A DNA stretch of 64,000 nt, taken from positions 1 to 64,000 of the forward strand of contig CAMLMV010000017.1 of assembly GCA_946481275.1 (NCBI GenBank), given 5' to 3'. The notes under the pieces were generated by a model. The model was given only the letters and a program-made list of their open reading frames with translations, searched no databases and was not told the origin of the DNA. Source of the stretch: an uncultured Massilia sp. GTDB lineage: Bacteria; Pseudomonadota; Gammaproteobacteria; Burkholderiales; Burkholderiaceae. Positions within the stretch are counted from its first letter, which is position 1. Every line of letters starts with the position of its first letter. A program made the position numbers and the translations under genes. Positions 16,830 through 25,052 of this stretch are shown piece by piece.

Positions 16830-17062
16830 GCGGGTCTTTCAACAAGGCGGACAAACGCGGACGCTATGTTAGCAAGCTTTTGTTGTCGAATTTGCACACA
16901 CAATCACGCGCACAGAAGGCAGCCGCTCAGGCAGCGGGACCGGTCTGCCCGGCCGCAGCCAGGAACGCGTCGTGCTTCATCAGCGATTCTCCCTCGTGGA
17001 TCAGCCATCGGAGGCGTTCGCCGACCTGGGAGGCAGCGGATCTGCACCGCTCGAGGGGCCGA

Positions 17063-18223
17063 CTATGGCATTGTTCCGGGAGCCGGCGCGGCGCCGTCCA
17101 CCACGGGCAGGATGAAGCGCAGGCGCGTACCCTGCCCCGGACCGGCGCTGTGGGCGGACACCATCCCGCCGTGCGCCTGGCACACGCTGCGCGCGATCGC
17201 CAGCCCGAGTCCGGCCCCCGAGGGCATGCGGGCGGGATGCGCGGTGAACTTGCGGAACGGCTCGAACATGCTGTGCAGCTGCGCCGCCTCGACGCCGATG
17301 CCGCGATCCGTCACCTGCACTTCCAGCAACGCGCCGTCGATCGCGACGGCCAGGGCGATCTCGGCGCCATCGTCAGAAAATTCGCTCGCGTTGAGCAGGA
17401 CATTGCCGAGCGCCTGCGCCAGGCGCTCGGGATCGCACCACAGGACGGCGTCCCGCGCGTCCGCGTCCACGCGCAGCGTCTGGCCGCGCGCGCACAGGAT
17501 GCCGTCGGCCACGTCGCATGCCAGTTCGAGCACGCTGCCCACGCTGCTGGCCCGCATCGCGACGGCGATGTCGCACGCGTGCTCGATGCGCGCGCCGTCG
17601 AGCAGGTCGCCGATGAAGCGCGCGAGCTGGCGCGTCTGGCGCTCGATCATGCGCGCCATCTGGACAGTCTCGCGCGCGCCCCGGTGCCGCAGCAGCGCGG
17701 CGGCCGTCATGACCGACGCCAGCGGGTTGCGCAGTTCATGGGCCAGCACGCGCAGGAAGGCTTCCCGGTTGTCGCGCGCGAACCTGACTTCCTGGTCGAG
17801 CCGGTGCCGCTCGCTGATGTCGGTCAGGGAGCACAACACCCCGGCGGTCGCGCCGTCGCTCCGGAGGACAGGGTGAGCATGGATCACGAGGCGGCGTCTC
17901 TGCCCGTCTCCCGATTCGGCGACGAACTCGGCCGGCGGTGGCGCGACGCCGCTGGCCGCGGCCAGCGCGGCGGGCGAGGACGCTTTCTCGACGGGGGCGC
18001 CATCGAGCCGGTACAGGGCCGCGAAGCCATCCCATTGGCCCGCCTCGCCGGGCGCACAGGCGCCACCCCACAGGCGCTGCGCGGAGCGGTTGCTATGGAC
18101 GACCGCGCCCGCGGGCGAGCAGCAGTAGGCCGGGCAACCGATCCCGTCGATCACCCGGCCGTAGGCCGCCGGCCAGGCCGGGACGTCCGCGTCCGATAGT
18201 GGTCCTGCGGAAATCGACGCCAT
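17063..18223 (-). CDS. PAS domain sensor histidine kinase
   Basis: This 386-residue cytoplasmic kinase (no membrane segments seen) has a PAS domain at about 15-140. A HisKA domain follows with the H-box LAHELRNP (phosphorylated H162), then HATPase_c with an N-box (NVLLNASEF) and G-boxes (DRGIGVE, GAGLGLAI). No response regulator is adjacent, so it is an orphan. The ATG at 18223 was chosen because the sequence upstream of it looks non-coding. Confidence 0.9.
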   Translation of the reverse strand: MASISAGPLSDADVPAWPAAYGRVIDGIGCPAYCCSPAGAVVHSNRSAQRLWGGACAPGEAGQWDGFAALYRLDGAPVEKASSPAALAAASGVAPPPAEFVAESGDGQRRRLVIHAHPVLRSDGATAGVLCSLTDISERHRLDQEVRFARDNREAFLRVLAHELRNPLASVMTAAALLRHRGARETVQMARMIERQTRQLARFIGDLLDGARIEHACDIAVAMRASSVGSVLELACDVADGILCARGQTLRVDADARDAVLWCDPERLAQALGNVLLNASEFSDDGAEIALAVAIDGALLEVQVTDRGIGVEAAQLHSMFEPFRKFTAHPARMPSGAGLGLAIARSVCQAHGGMVSAHSAGPGQGTRLRFILPVVDGAAPAPGTMP

Positions 18224-18359
18224 GGTGACCCCTGGTTGGCTGCATGCGACGATTATGGACGCGTTGCCGGCGTCCGGCGTAGGACACGGGCTGGCGCGTC
18301 TGTCGTCCAGACCGCCGCAGTCCCACACGTATCAAAAAGATTGTTCGAGCGGACTTGAA

Positions 18360-18397
18360 ATACTCCGTATATACTCCAATTGGAGTATAGATTGGAG
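18360..18397 (+). promoter_or_regulatory. palindromic operator upstream of the RHH regulator gene
   Basis: A perfect 20-base palindrome at 18370-18389 is built of ATACTCC and GGAGTAT arms around AATT. An extra ATACTCC half-site lies 11 bases upstream (18360-18366), and a further TTGGAG half-site (18392-18397) runs into the ribosome binding site just before the ATG at 18403. Repeated half-sites about one helical turn apart are typical of operators bound cooperatively by ribbon-helix-helix dimers. Autoregulation by the adjacent RHH protein is inferred. Confidence 0.75.
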
Positions 18398-18402
18398 AGA
18401 TC

Positions 18403-18819
18403 ATGAAACTTGTTACCTCACAACAGCGCATTCCGGACAGCGACAAGGTGACCGTCAACGTCGGCCTCGTCGACCTGGCCCAGGTCGACCTGCTGGTCAA
18501 CGAAGGGTTTTATTCGAACCGCACCGATTTCGTACGGACCGCCATCCGCAACCAGTTGCTGGTCCATGCCGACGCCATTCGCCAGACCGTCGTACGCAAG
18601 CGCTACGTGGTCGGACAGCACCGGTACTCGCGCAAGGAACTCGAACAAGTCGTCGCGGCCGGGGAAAAACTCGACGTGCACGTACTGGGCCTGGCCGTCA
18701 TCGAAGACGACGTGCCGGCCGAACTGGCCAGCGCCGCCATCGCCACGCTCCAGGTCCTTGGCGCATTCATCGCAAGCCCCGCCGTCCGGCAGGCGCTCGC
18801 GGACCGCATTCACACCTGA
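18403..18819 (+). CDS. ribbon-helix-helix (CopG-like) transcriptional regulator
   Basis: This 138-residue protein has an RHH motif at about residues 14-55: strand KVTVNVGLVDLAQVDLLV, then helices through FYSNRTDFVRTAIRNQLL. A C-terminal effector or oligomerisation part of unknown type follows. It lies directly behind a multi-half-site palindrome (18360-18397) and 12 bases ahead of a PHA depolymerase-like gene, so it probably represses this two-gene operon. There is no toxin-like partner, so a toxin-antitoxin role is unlikely. Confidence 0.85.
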   Translation: MKLVTSQQRIPDSDKVTVNVGLVDLAQVDLLVNEGFYSNRTDFVRTAIRNQLLVHADAIRQTVVRKRYVVGQHRYSRKELEQVVAAGEKLDVHVLGLAVIEDDVPAELASAAIATLQVLGAFIASPAVRQALADRIHT

Positions 18820-18831
18820 CATGGAATTCAT

Positions 18832-19974
18832 ATGAAACCGTTCGACCAGTTCCTCAAACACATGATGGCTTCGGCGCAGCGCGTCCAGGCCAACGACGCC
18901 GCCGGGGCCACCGAGATCATCCAGCGCGCCCTGCGCGACGCCGGGCTGATGACGCCACCGGCACAGGAAACGCGGGAAGCACAGAACGCGCAGGCCGGCC
19001 CTGCCGACTTCGTCGACCTGAACGCCGCCCCGACCTGGGCCACGCGCCCACAGCCGGGACGCTGGGCGCGCATGCGGCGACCGAAGGCCGACAGCGGCAC
19101 GACCGCCGTCCCGCCCGATGCGACAGTCGACGCGACGCGCGGACGTTTCGTCGACGGCGTGTTCGCCTGCGCCGCGGGCACGCGGCGCTACAAGCTCTAC
19201 ATACCGCCGGGCGGCGCGCAGGCGCAGCGTCCACTGGTCGTGATGCTGCACGGCTGCACGCAGAACGCCGCCGATTTCGCGGCCGGCACGGGCATGAACG
19301 CGCTGGCGGACACGCACGACTGCCTGGTGCTCTACCCCGAACAGGAGCGCGGCGCCAACCCGTCGGGCTGCTGGAACTGGTTCGACCCCGCGCAACGCGC
19401 GCGCGACAGCGGCGAGTCCGCGATCCTGGCCGGCATGACCCGCCACGTCATGGACGGGCACGCGGTCGACCCGGCGCGCGTGTATGCGGCGGGCCTGTCC
19501 GCCGGCGGCGCGATGGCGGCCATCCTCGGCGCCGAATTCCCCGAGCTGTACACCGCGATCGGCGTCCATTCGGGGCTCGCCGCGGGCAGCGGCAAGGACA
19601 TGATTTCGGGACTGCACGCCATGAAGCATCCCGCGCGCGGCACGGCCGTCAAGAAGGGCGTGCCTGTCATCGTGTTCCACGGCGACGCCGACGCCGTCGT
19701 CCACCCGGGCAACGGCAAGGCGGTCCTGCAGCAGTTCATCGCCGCGCACGGCGGCCAGCTGAGCGAGCAATCCGAACGCAACGACGCCGCCGGCCGCCCA
19801 TACAGCCGGACGCGCTGGCATGACGCCGGGGGCCGGTGCGTCGCGGAGCACTGGCTGGTCCACGGCGCCGCGCACGCGTGGCAAGGCGGCAAGGCGGCCG
19901 GTTCCCATACGGATCCCGGCGGGCCGTGCGCGTCGACGGCAATGCTGGCGTTCTTTCTCGGGCGCGCGGACTGA
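18832..19974 (+). CDS. PHB depolymerase-family esterase (type 1 catalytic domain)
   Basis: This 380-residue serine esterase has the lipase box GLSAG with nucleophile S223, the oxyanion segment LHGCTQ (about 139-144), and later Asp and His in VFHGDADAVVHPGN and HGAAHAW. This is the type 1 short-chain-length PHA depolymerase domain (LpqC/Esterase_phb). The first 100 residues are polar with no signal peptide, so despite the family label (extracellular depolymerase) it may be intracellular. It shares an operon with the RHH regulator. A substrate other than PHB, such as an aromatic ester, is possible. Confidence 0.87.
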   Translation: MKPFDQFLKHMMASAQRVQANDAAGATEIIQRALRDAGLMTPPAQETREAQNAQAGPADFVDLNAAPTWATRPQPGRWARMRRPKADSGTTAVPPDATVDATRGRFVDGVFACAAGTRRYKLYIPPGGAQAQRPLVVMLHGCTQNAADFAAGTGMNALADTHDCLVLYPEQERGANPSGCWNWFDPAQRARDSGESAILAGMTRHVMDGHAVDPARVYAAGLSAGGAMAAILGAEFPELYTAIGVHSGLAAGSGKDMISGLHAMKHPARGTAVKKGVPVIVFHGDADAVVHPGNGKAVLQQFIAAHGGQLSEQSERNDAAGRPYSRTRWHDAGGRCVAEHWLVHGAAHAWQGGKAAGSHTDPGGPCASTAMLAFFLGRAD

Positions 19975-19985
19975 CGCGCCGCGTG

Positions 19986-20246
19986 TTACCTGCGGCCGCG
20001 GGCGGCGGGACGCGGTCCGCCCCGGTGTTCGATGTGGCGGAACGTGATGCGCCCCTTGCTCAGGTCGTACGGCGACAGCTCGAGCTTGACCTGGTCGCCG
20101 GCGAGGATGCGGATGTGGTTCTTGCGCATCTTGCCCGACGTGTAGGCGATCAGCTTGTGACCGTTCTCGCAATCGACGCGAAAACGCGAATCGGGCAGCA
20201 CTTCGGCAACGACGCCGTTCATTTCGATCAGTTCTTCTTTTGCCAT
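19986..20246 (-). CDS. infA: translation initiation factor IF-1
   Basis: This 86-residue OB-fold protein binds the 30S A site during initiation. It shows the family core [38 protein letters not shown] and [18 protein letters not shown]. It is longer than the 72-residue E. coli protein because of a basic Gly/Arg tail. Betaproteobacteria often have two infA genes, and this one is outside the ribosomal protein cluster. It is preceded by AAGGACC and, 80 bases further up, by a structured RNA with an intrinsic terminator. Confidence 0.95.
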   Translation of the reverse strand: MAKEELIEMNGVVAEVLPDSRFRVDCENGHKLIAYTSGKMRKNHIRILAGDQVKLELSPYDLSKGRITFRHIEHRGGPRPAARGRR

Positions 20247-20326
20247 TGATAGGTCCTTGGTGGGTGTGGATCGGTGGAAGGCGGGAACGACAATGGCGGG
20301 GCCGGCGCGCGGCGCGCCGTGCGCGG

Positions 20327-20351
20327 AAAAAAAAGCCCGCGTGCTGCGGGC
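20327..20351 (-). terminator. intrinsic terminator upstream of infA
   Basis: On the minus strand GCCCGC, a 5-base loop and GCGGGC are followed directly by eight T residues, a near-ideal rho-independent terminator. It ends about 80 bases before the infA start and points toward it. It can terminate the upstream structured RNA or act as an attenuator of infA. Confidence 0.88.
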
Positions 20352-20564
20352 TTCGTTTCAATGTGATACCAACAGTTGAATCGCTGATCTGCCCCTGCTA
20401 TCTGCAGGGTGCAAAGCGTCGGACGCCCGTGCCATCCGCACGGTGCTCGTTCGTGTAATCGACCAATAATCGGGATGACACCCCAGGCGGCATGCTCGTC
20501 GCTGCCATTACACATGACAGGATACGTGCCTTCGAGAGAACGGCAGATCCATCAACCTGCCGCC
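20327..20564 (-). ncRNA. candidate structured RNA or attenuator leader upstream of infA
   Basis: This stretch has no convincing gene but dense complementarity on the minus strand. Paired segments are 20552-20556 with 20375-20379, 20542-20549 with 20386-20393 (8 bp), and 20507-20513 with 20453-20459 (7 bp). Hairpins CCGTGC/GCACGG (20427-20443) and CCCTGC/GCAGGG (20393-20409) each have a 6-bp stem and 5-base loop, as does the terminator at 20335-20351. A -10-like TACACT is at 20571-20576 and TTTGCG at 20593-20598. The layout suits a small RNA or a riboswitch-like leader. I do not recognise a known family; 6S and SRP RNA were considered without a motif match. Confidence 0.6.
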
Positions 20565-20598
20565 GCGGCCAGTGTAACACGTCGGGGCAATACGCAAA
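20565..20598 (-). promoter_or_regulatory. possible promoter of the RNA upstream of infA
   Basis: The minus strand has TTTGCG (20593-20598) and TACACT (20571-20576) with a 16-base spacer. It is weak in the -35. It would start a transcript near 20564 that runs through the helices and ends at the terminator at 20327. Confidence 0.4.
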
Positions 20599-20645
20599 CA
20601 AATCATTTCGGGCGCACGGCCGGCGCCTCCAGGCCGCCCGAGGCG

Positions 20646-22733
20646 TTACGCCTGGATGCCGGTGCCGAACATGGCCTGCATGAGGGCGGCGTCGACCGGC
20701 CGGCTGAACAGATAACCCTGCGCCTCGTCGCACTCGTGCGCCTTGAGGAATGCGAGCTGCTCCTCGTCCTCGACGCCTTCGGCAATGACGCGCTGGTGCA
20801 GGTTCCTGCCCATGTCGATCACGGCGCCGACGATCGCCCCGTTCTTGCCCGCTGCGCCGTCGATCGCCCTGACGAAGGACTGGTCGATCTTGAGCACGTC
20901 GATCGGGAACTGGCTCAGGTAGCTCAGGCTGGAGTAGCCGGTACCGAAGTCGTCCACCGCGATCTTGACGCCGACCGTCTTGAACCGCGCCAGCAAATCC
21001 GCGCTCGTGGCCACGTCGCGCATCAGGACCGTTTCGGTCAGCTCGAGCTGCACACAGTCCGGATCGGCCCCCGTCTCTTCGAAGACGGCCAGTGCGTGGT
21101 CGAAGAAATCGCGCTGGCGGAATTCGACGGCGGACACGTTGATCGCGATCGACACGCCCGGAATGCCCGCCTCGCGCCAGCGCACGGCCTGCAGGCAGGC
21201 TTCGCGCAACACCCAGCGTCCGATCGGCACGATCAGGCCGCATTCCTCGGCGATGGCGATGAACCGCTCCGGCTGCACCAGGCCCCATTCCGGATGCATC
21301 CAGCGCAGCAGCGCCTCGACGCCGGTGATGCGATGGTTCTGCAGCTCGATCTTCGGCTGGTAGTGCAGCGTGAACTCGCCCTGCTCCAGCGCGCGTCGTA
21401 GATTGCTTTCGATCAGTTGCCGCTCCACGGCGCGCTGGTTCATGGCCTGATGGAAGAACTGGTAGTTATTGCGCCCTCGCTCTTTCGCGTGGTACATGGC
21501 CGTATCGGCATTCTTGATGAGTGTGGCCGCATCCATGCCGTCGAACGGAAAGACGCCGATCCCGATGCTGGTCGAGGTGTGCACTTCCTGGTCGCCGATC
21601 AGGAACGGCGTGGCGAGCGCATGCAGGATCTTTTCCGCCGTCAGCGCCGCATCCTGTGGATGGCGTTCGTCGGCCAGCAGGATCACGAACTCGTCGCCGC
21701 CGTAGCGACTGACGGTATCGGACGTGCGCACGCAGGCCTGCAGGCGTTCCGCGACCTCCTGCAGGAGCTGGTCGCCGACGCCGTGCCCCAGCGAATCGTT
21801 GATGTGCTTGAATTTGTCGAGGTCGAGGAACAGCAGGACCGGATACGCCTTGCTGCGCCTGGCGAGCGAGATCGCCAGCGAGACGCGGTCGTTCAGCAGC
21901 ACGCGGCTGGGCAGGTTGGTCAGGAAGTCGTGTTGCGCCTGGTGCCGCATCTTCGCCGTCAACGCCACGTTGTGCGAGATGTCGCGGAACACCATCACCG
22001 CGCCCACGAGCTGCCGGTTCCAGTCGTGGATCGGCGCGGCCGAGTCCTCGATCGGAGTGTGCCTGCCGCGGCGGTCGACGAGGACGCACTCGCCCGTGAT
22101 ACCCGCGGCCGGGTCCCCCCGCAGGATGTATTCGAGCGGATTGACGATCGCCTGCCCGGTGGCGGTGTCGACGATCTCGAGGACCTCGGTGACGGGCCGC
22201 CCGCGTGCCTCGTCGCGCGACCAGGCGGTCATCCGTTCCGCCGCGACGTTCAGGTAATCGACGCCGCCATGCATGTCGACCGAGATGACGGCGTCGCCGA
22301 TCGAGTTGAGCGTGATCTGCGCCCTCGCCTGGGCGATGTACAGGCGCTGCTCCACCTTCATGCGCTCGATGACGTTGCGCAAGGCTTGCGGCACCAGGTA
22401 GTTGTCGAAGTAGCCGCGCGACAGCCAGCCCTGGGCACCGCGCTGGACCGCTTCCTTGGCCTGGCCTTCGTCGTTGAGATCGCACAGCGTCAGGATGGGC
22501 ATGTGGCGGGCCGCGTCGTGCACCCGGTCGAAACAGGCCATGCCCTGCGCGTCGGGCAAGGTCAGGTTCACGAGGACCGCGTCGATGCCGCCCGCCGCCA
22601 GCCGCTGCAGGCCGGAGGCGAGGGCGGGGACGCTTTCGACGTCAAAAGGGCCGTCGCGCGCATTGGCCAGCGCGTCCCTGAGGGAAAGGACATCGTCCGT
22701 GACGGCGGAAATGATGAGGACTCGATTCGCCAT
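20646..22733 (-). CDS. receiver-PAS-GGDEF-EAL protein (cyclic-di-GMP turnover)
   Basis: This 695-residue protein has a receiver-like domain (1-125), PAS (about 135-250), GGDEF (about 265-430) and EAL (about 440-690). GGDEF is canonical (345-349) with an inhibitory I-site RxxD (R336-D339), and EAL is intact (E473-L475). Both synthesis and breakdown of c-di-GMP are therefore possible. The receiver has Asn56 where the phospho-accepting Asp is expected (DAVLVN-LTLPD), so it is probably not controlled by ordinary phosphorylation. The start at 22733 begins with the receiver strand MANRVLIIS. A decayed desaturase gene lies directly upstream. Confidence 0.92.
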   Translation of the reverse strand: MANRVLIISAVTDDVLSLRDALANARDGPFDVESVPALASGLQRLAAGGIDAVLVNLTLPDAQGMACFDRVHDAARHMPILTLCDLNDEGQAKEAVQRGAQGWLSRGYFDNYLVPQALRNVIERMKVEQRLYIAQARAQITLNSIGDAVISVDMHGGVDYLNVAAERMTAWSRDEARGRPVTEVLEIVDTATGQAIVNPLEYILRGDPAAGITGECVLVDRRGRHTPIEDSAAPIHDWNRQLVGAVMVFRDISHNVALTAKMRHQAQHDFLTNLPSRVLLNDRVSLAISLARRSKAYPVLLFLDLDKFKHINDSLGHGVGDQLLQEVAERLQACVRTSDTVSRYGGDEFVILLADERHPQDAALTAEKILHALATPFLIGDQEVHTSTSIGIGVFPFDGMDAATLIKNADTAMYHAKERGRNNYQFFHQAMNQRAVERQLIESNLRRALEQGEFTLHYQPKIELQNHRITGVEALLRWMHPEWGLVQPERFIAIAEECGLIVPIGRWVLREACLQAVRWREAGIPGVSIAINVSAVEFRQRDFFDHALAVFEETGADPDCVQLELTETVLMRDVATSADLLARFKTVGVKIAVDDFGTGYSSLSYLSQFPIDVLKIDQSFVRAIDGAAGKNGAIVGAVIDMGRNLHQRVIAEGVEDEEQLAFLKAHECDEAQGYLFSRPVDAALMQAMFGTGIQA

Positions 22734-22799
22734 GTCGTCTCCCGAGTACTGTCTTTGACCGTCGGCCTGAAGAATGGTTCGCGGCGCGAAGGCGCCGGT

Positions 22800-23203
22800 C
22801 AAGCCGGCGGCGGACGCGCCGTGGCCATCGCGCCGCACGGTCCCGGCGTCGCGCGCCTGGTCCCGGTACAGCCCGGTGCCCCGCAGCAGCACCCGGCGGA
22901 TGCCGAACAGTCGCGGGCTGTGCGGATCGCCTTCCCGCTCGCAGCAGGCGTGATGCTTGCGATGAGTGCCACCCACTCGCGCGTGGCCATGCCGGTGGCG
23001 ATCCACAGCCAGAAGCGGCACACGTGGCTGACGGCCGGATGCAGCGCGAGGGCGCGGTGCGCCTGGCAGCGGTGCAGGTAGACCGTCACGGCGCCGATGG
23101 TCAGGTGGGTCGCCGCCGCCGTGTAGGCGACGATCTGCCAGGGGCGCCATGCGAGCATCCCGTGCGCCAGGTACTCCAGGATCGAGTGCCATGTGTGCGT
23201 CAT
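22800..23203 (-). pseudogene. acyl-CoA (delta-9) fatty acid desaturase, frameshifted and truncated
   Basis: From the ATG at 23203 about 80 residues match the start of a membrane desaturase, including TVYLHRCQAHRAL with the first histidine box, up to ATREWVAL. The expected HRKHHA second histidine box and DPHSP motif then continue in the next frame, so a one-base deletion lies near 22964. The homology fades near 22816 (RRDGHG), where GTPDDW is expected. The third histidine box and some two thirds of the usual length (about 300-390 aa) are missing. It is therefore doubly inactivated. Confidence 0.8.
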
Positions 23204-23358
23204 GCGCCGCGCTCCTTCATCGCGATGCAGCCAGCCTGCGCCCGATCCGGCGATCCGTCCAGTACGTGCCGTGCGGCATGCCCGTAAGGACGGGTGGAAA
23301 TCGCTGGTTGTACGCTGGACCGGCGTGTATGATGGGCCGAATCGACCACGGAGGATGG

Positions 23359-23595
23359 ATGGACATGAGCGAGCGCCAGCGGCGCAGCGACGAGCCGACA
23401 GCCAATGCCGTGGCCCGCGGGTTGAACATCCTGGCAGTGCGCGACGCCGACGTCGCCAGGCGCTACATGCGGCACAAGCACGTGCCGGACCACGTGATCG
23501 AGCGTGTCCTCGACCATCCCGAATTGCGCCGCCGGGAAAGCGCCGCGCAATCCATCTCGGAAGCGATCACGCCATCCGCACCGCTGGATGAGTGA
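23359..23595 (+). CDS. small hypothetical protein
   Basis: This 78-residue polar protein has the core VARGLNILAVRDADVARRYMRHKHVPDHVIERVLDHP, which looks like two or three helices that could bind DNA or a partner. A GGAGG sequence (23350-23354) precedes ATGs at 23359 and 23365, and the latter has better spacing. Its end overlaps the sequence just before the diguanylate cyclase gene, so it may be co-transcribed with it. I do not recognise the family. Confidence 0.62.
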   Translation: MDMSERQRRSDEPTANAVARGLNILAVRDADVARRYMRHKHVPDHVIERVLDHPELRRRESAAQSISEAITPSAPLDE

Positions 23596-23630
23596 CGGTG
23601 CCGCGGCGGCACACCCCAGCGGAGAGCGCG

Positions 23631-24668
23631 ATGACACGACGTACCGGATCGAACGCCGAAGCCAGGCAATTGCAGGCCCTGCTCGCGCTGTCGCGCGAAC
23701 TGATGCAGGTCGACCAACCCCGGGCCACGCTGGCCCTGGCCGGGCGCGCGCTGGCCGAACTGGGCGGCGTCGACAACGCGCTGCTGCTGGTTCGCGGCGA
23801 GGTCAACCACGACATCGGGTTCGACCGCGCAGGCATGCCGCACGCTGCCGGCCGCGGCCACGCCTGGCACCGACCGGCGCTGGCGCGCCTGGACGGCGGT
23901 CCCGAGGACGACGCCATGCCGGATCCGCGCACGATGATGGTGGGCGTGCCGGTCCGGCACGCCATGGCCGTGCTGGCCGCCGGCTGGCCGGACGCCGGCA
24001 CGCCCGCGGAACAGGGCCGGCGCCGCCGCCTGCTCGGGACGATCCTCGAACTGTCCGTCGCGACCCTGTGCCGGATCTCCGCCCGCGACGCGCTCGAGGA
24101 CCTGGTGTCGACCCAGTACGCGCAGATGGCGGGCACGGCCCGGGCGCATGCCGACGAGCTGGCCCGGCGCGACGACGCCGAGGACGCCATGCGCGCCCTC
24201 GCCCTGACCGACATCCTGACCGGCCTGAACAACCGGCGCGGCTTCTTCGTCCAGGCGGAGCACATGTTCCGGCTGGCGCGGCGCAAGCGCGCCAGTTGCA
24301 TGGTGATCTATGCCGACATCGACGGCCTGAAACTGGTCAACGACCAGCTCGGCCATGAGACGGGCGACCAGCTGATCCGGGACGCCGCCGCCGTGCTGCG
24401 CGAATCCCTGCGCGACACCGACGTGCTGGCCCGCATCGGCGGCGACGAGTTCGTGGCCTTCGCACTGAACGACGTCCATCCCCGCGTGATCCTGTCCAGG
24501 CTGCGGGAAAACCTGCACGCCTTCAACCTGATGCAGGACCGGACGTATGCCCTGTCGATCAGCGCCGGCGCCGTGCAGTGCGATCCGGGCAGCGACACGC
24601 CGCTGCTCGATTACGTCCAGCGCGCCGACCGGGAAATGTACGCGCACAAGCGCAGTTGCCTGCACTAG
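23631..24668 (+). CDS. GGDEF domain protein (diguanylate cyclase)
   Basis: This 345-residue cytoplasmic protein has an N-terminal GAF-like region (about 10-150), a short helical linker and a GGDEF domain. The active site is canonical (GGDEF at 270-274) and the product-inhibition I-site RxxD is present (R261-D264), so it should make c-di-GMP with feedback control. I chose the ATG at 23631, which has GGAG seven bases upstream, over a GTG at 23592. Confidence 0.9.
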   Translation: MTRRTGSNAEARQLQALLALSRELMQVDQPRATLALAGRALAELGGVDNALLLVRGEVNHDIGFDRAGMPHAAGRGHAWHRPALARLDGGPEDDAMPDPRTMMVGVPVRHAMAVLAAGWPDAGTPAEQGRRRRLLGTILELSVATLCRISARDALEDLVSTQYAQMAGTARAHADELARRDDAEDAMRALALTDILTGLNNRRGFFVQAEHMFRLARRKRASCMVIYADIDGLKLVNDQLGHETGDQLIRDAAAVLRESLRDTDVLARIGGDEFVAFALNDVHPRVILSRLRENLHAFNLMQDRTYALSISAGAVQCDPGSDTPLLDYVQRADREMYAHKRSCLH

Positions 24669-24687
24669 GCGGCGTGGCGCTGCCGGG

Positions 24688-24963
24688 TCAGGACTCGGGA
24701 CGCGCGTCGGCCCGGTCGCGGTCGCTCTCGCCGTCGAGGACCGCAGCCTCCCGTTCCTTGCCGATGCTGCCGGACAGCACCTGCCCGTCTTCCTCGTCCG
24801 TCTCGGGCGGATCGAGCATGTCCGCGAGCATCGCCTGCAGCTCCGGCGTGTCCCATGGCAGGCCGCTGCGCTGCCGGACATGGATGTAGTGCCTGATTTC
24901 GCTGTCCTGTTCGGCCGTCAGCGGCAGGCCGCGGAACATGTTCGCGGGTTCGGGTTCCATCAT
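24688..24963 (-). CDS. small acidic hypothetical protein
   Basis: This 91-residue protein begins with ATG at 24963 behind a strong AGGAGG. It contains a compact segment GLPLTAEQDSEIRHYIHVRQRSGLPWDTPELQAMLADML, probably helical, and an acidic, disordered-looking C-terminus. It is convergent with the diguanylate cyclase gene. I do not recognise the family. Confidence 0.65.
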   Translation of the reverse strand: MMEPEPANMFRGLPLTAEQDSEIRHYIHVRQRSGLPWDTPELQAMLADMLDPPETDEEDGQVLSGSIGKEREAAVLDGESDRDRADARPES

Positions 24964-25052
24964 GACGCCTCCTCGACGCTGCAAGCCAGCCTCTCGACGC
25001 TACGCGCTTTTCCCGCATGCGGGCGCACGTCAGGATGAGATCCGGAACAGTT

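Noticed and set aside
20228..20515. 95-codon frame through the region upstream of infA (minus strand)
   Set aside because: It runs through the terminator hairpin and into infA in another frame, with no protein-like composition. A structured RNA explains the region better.
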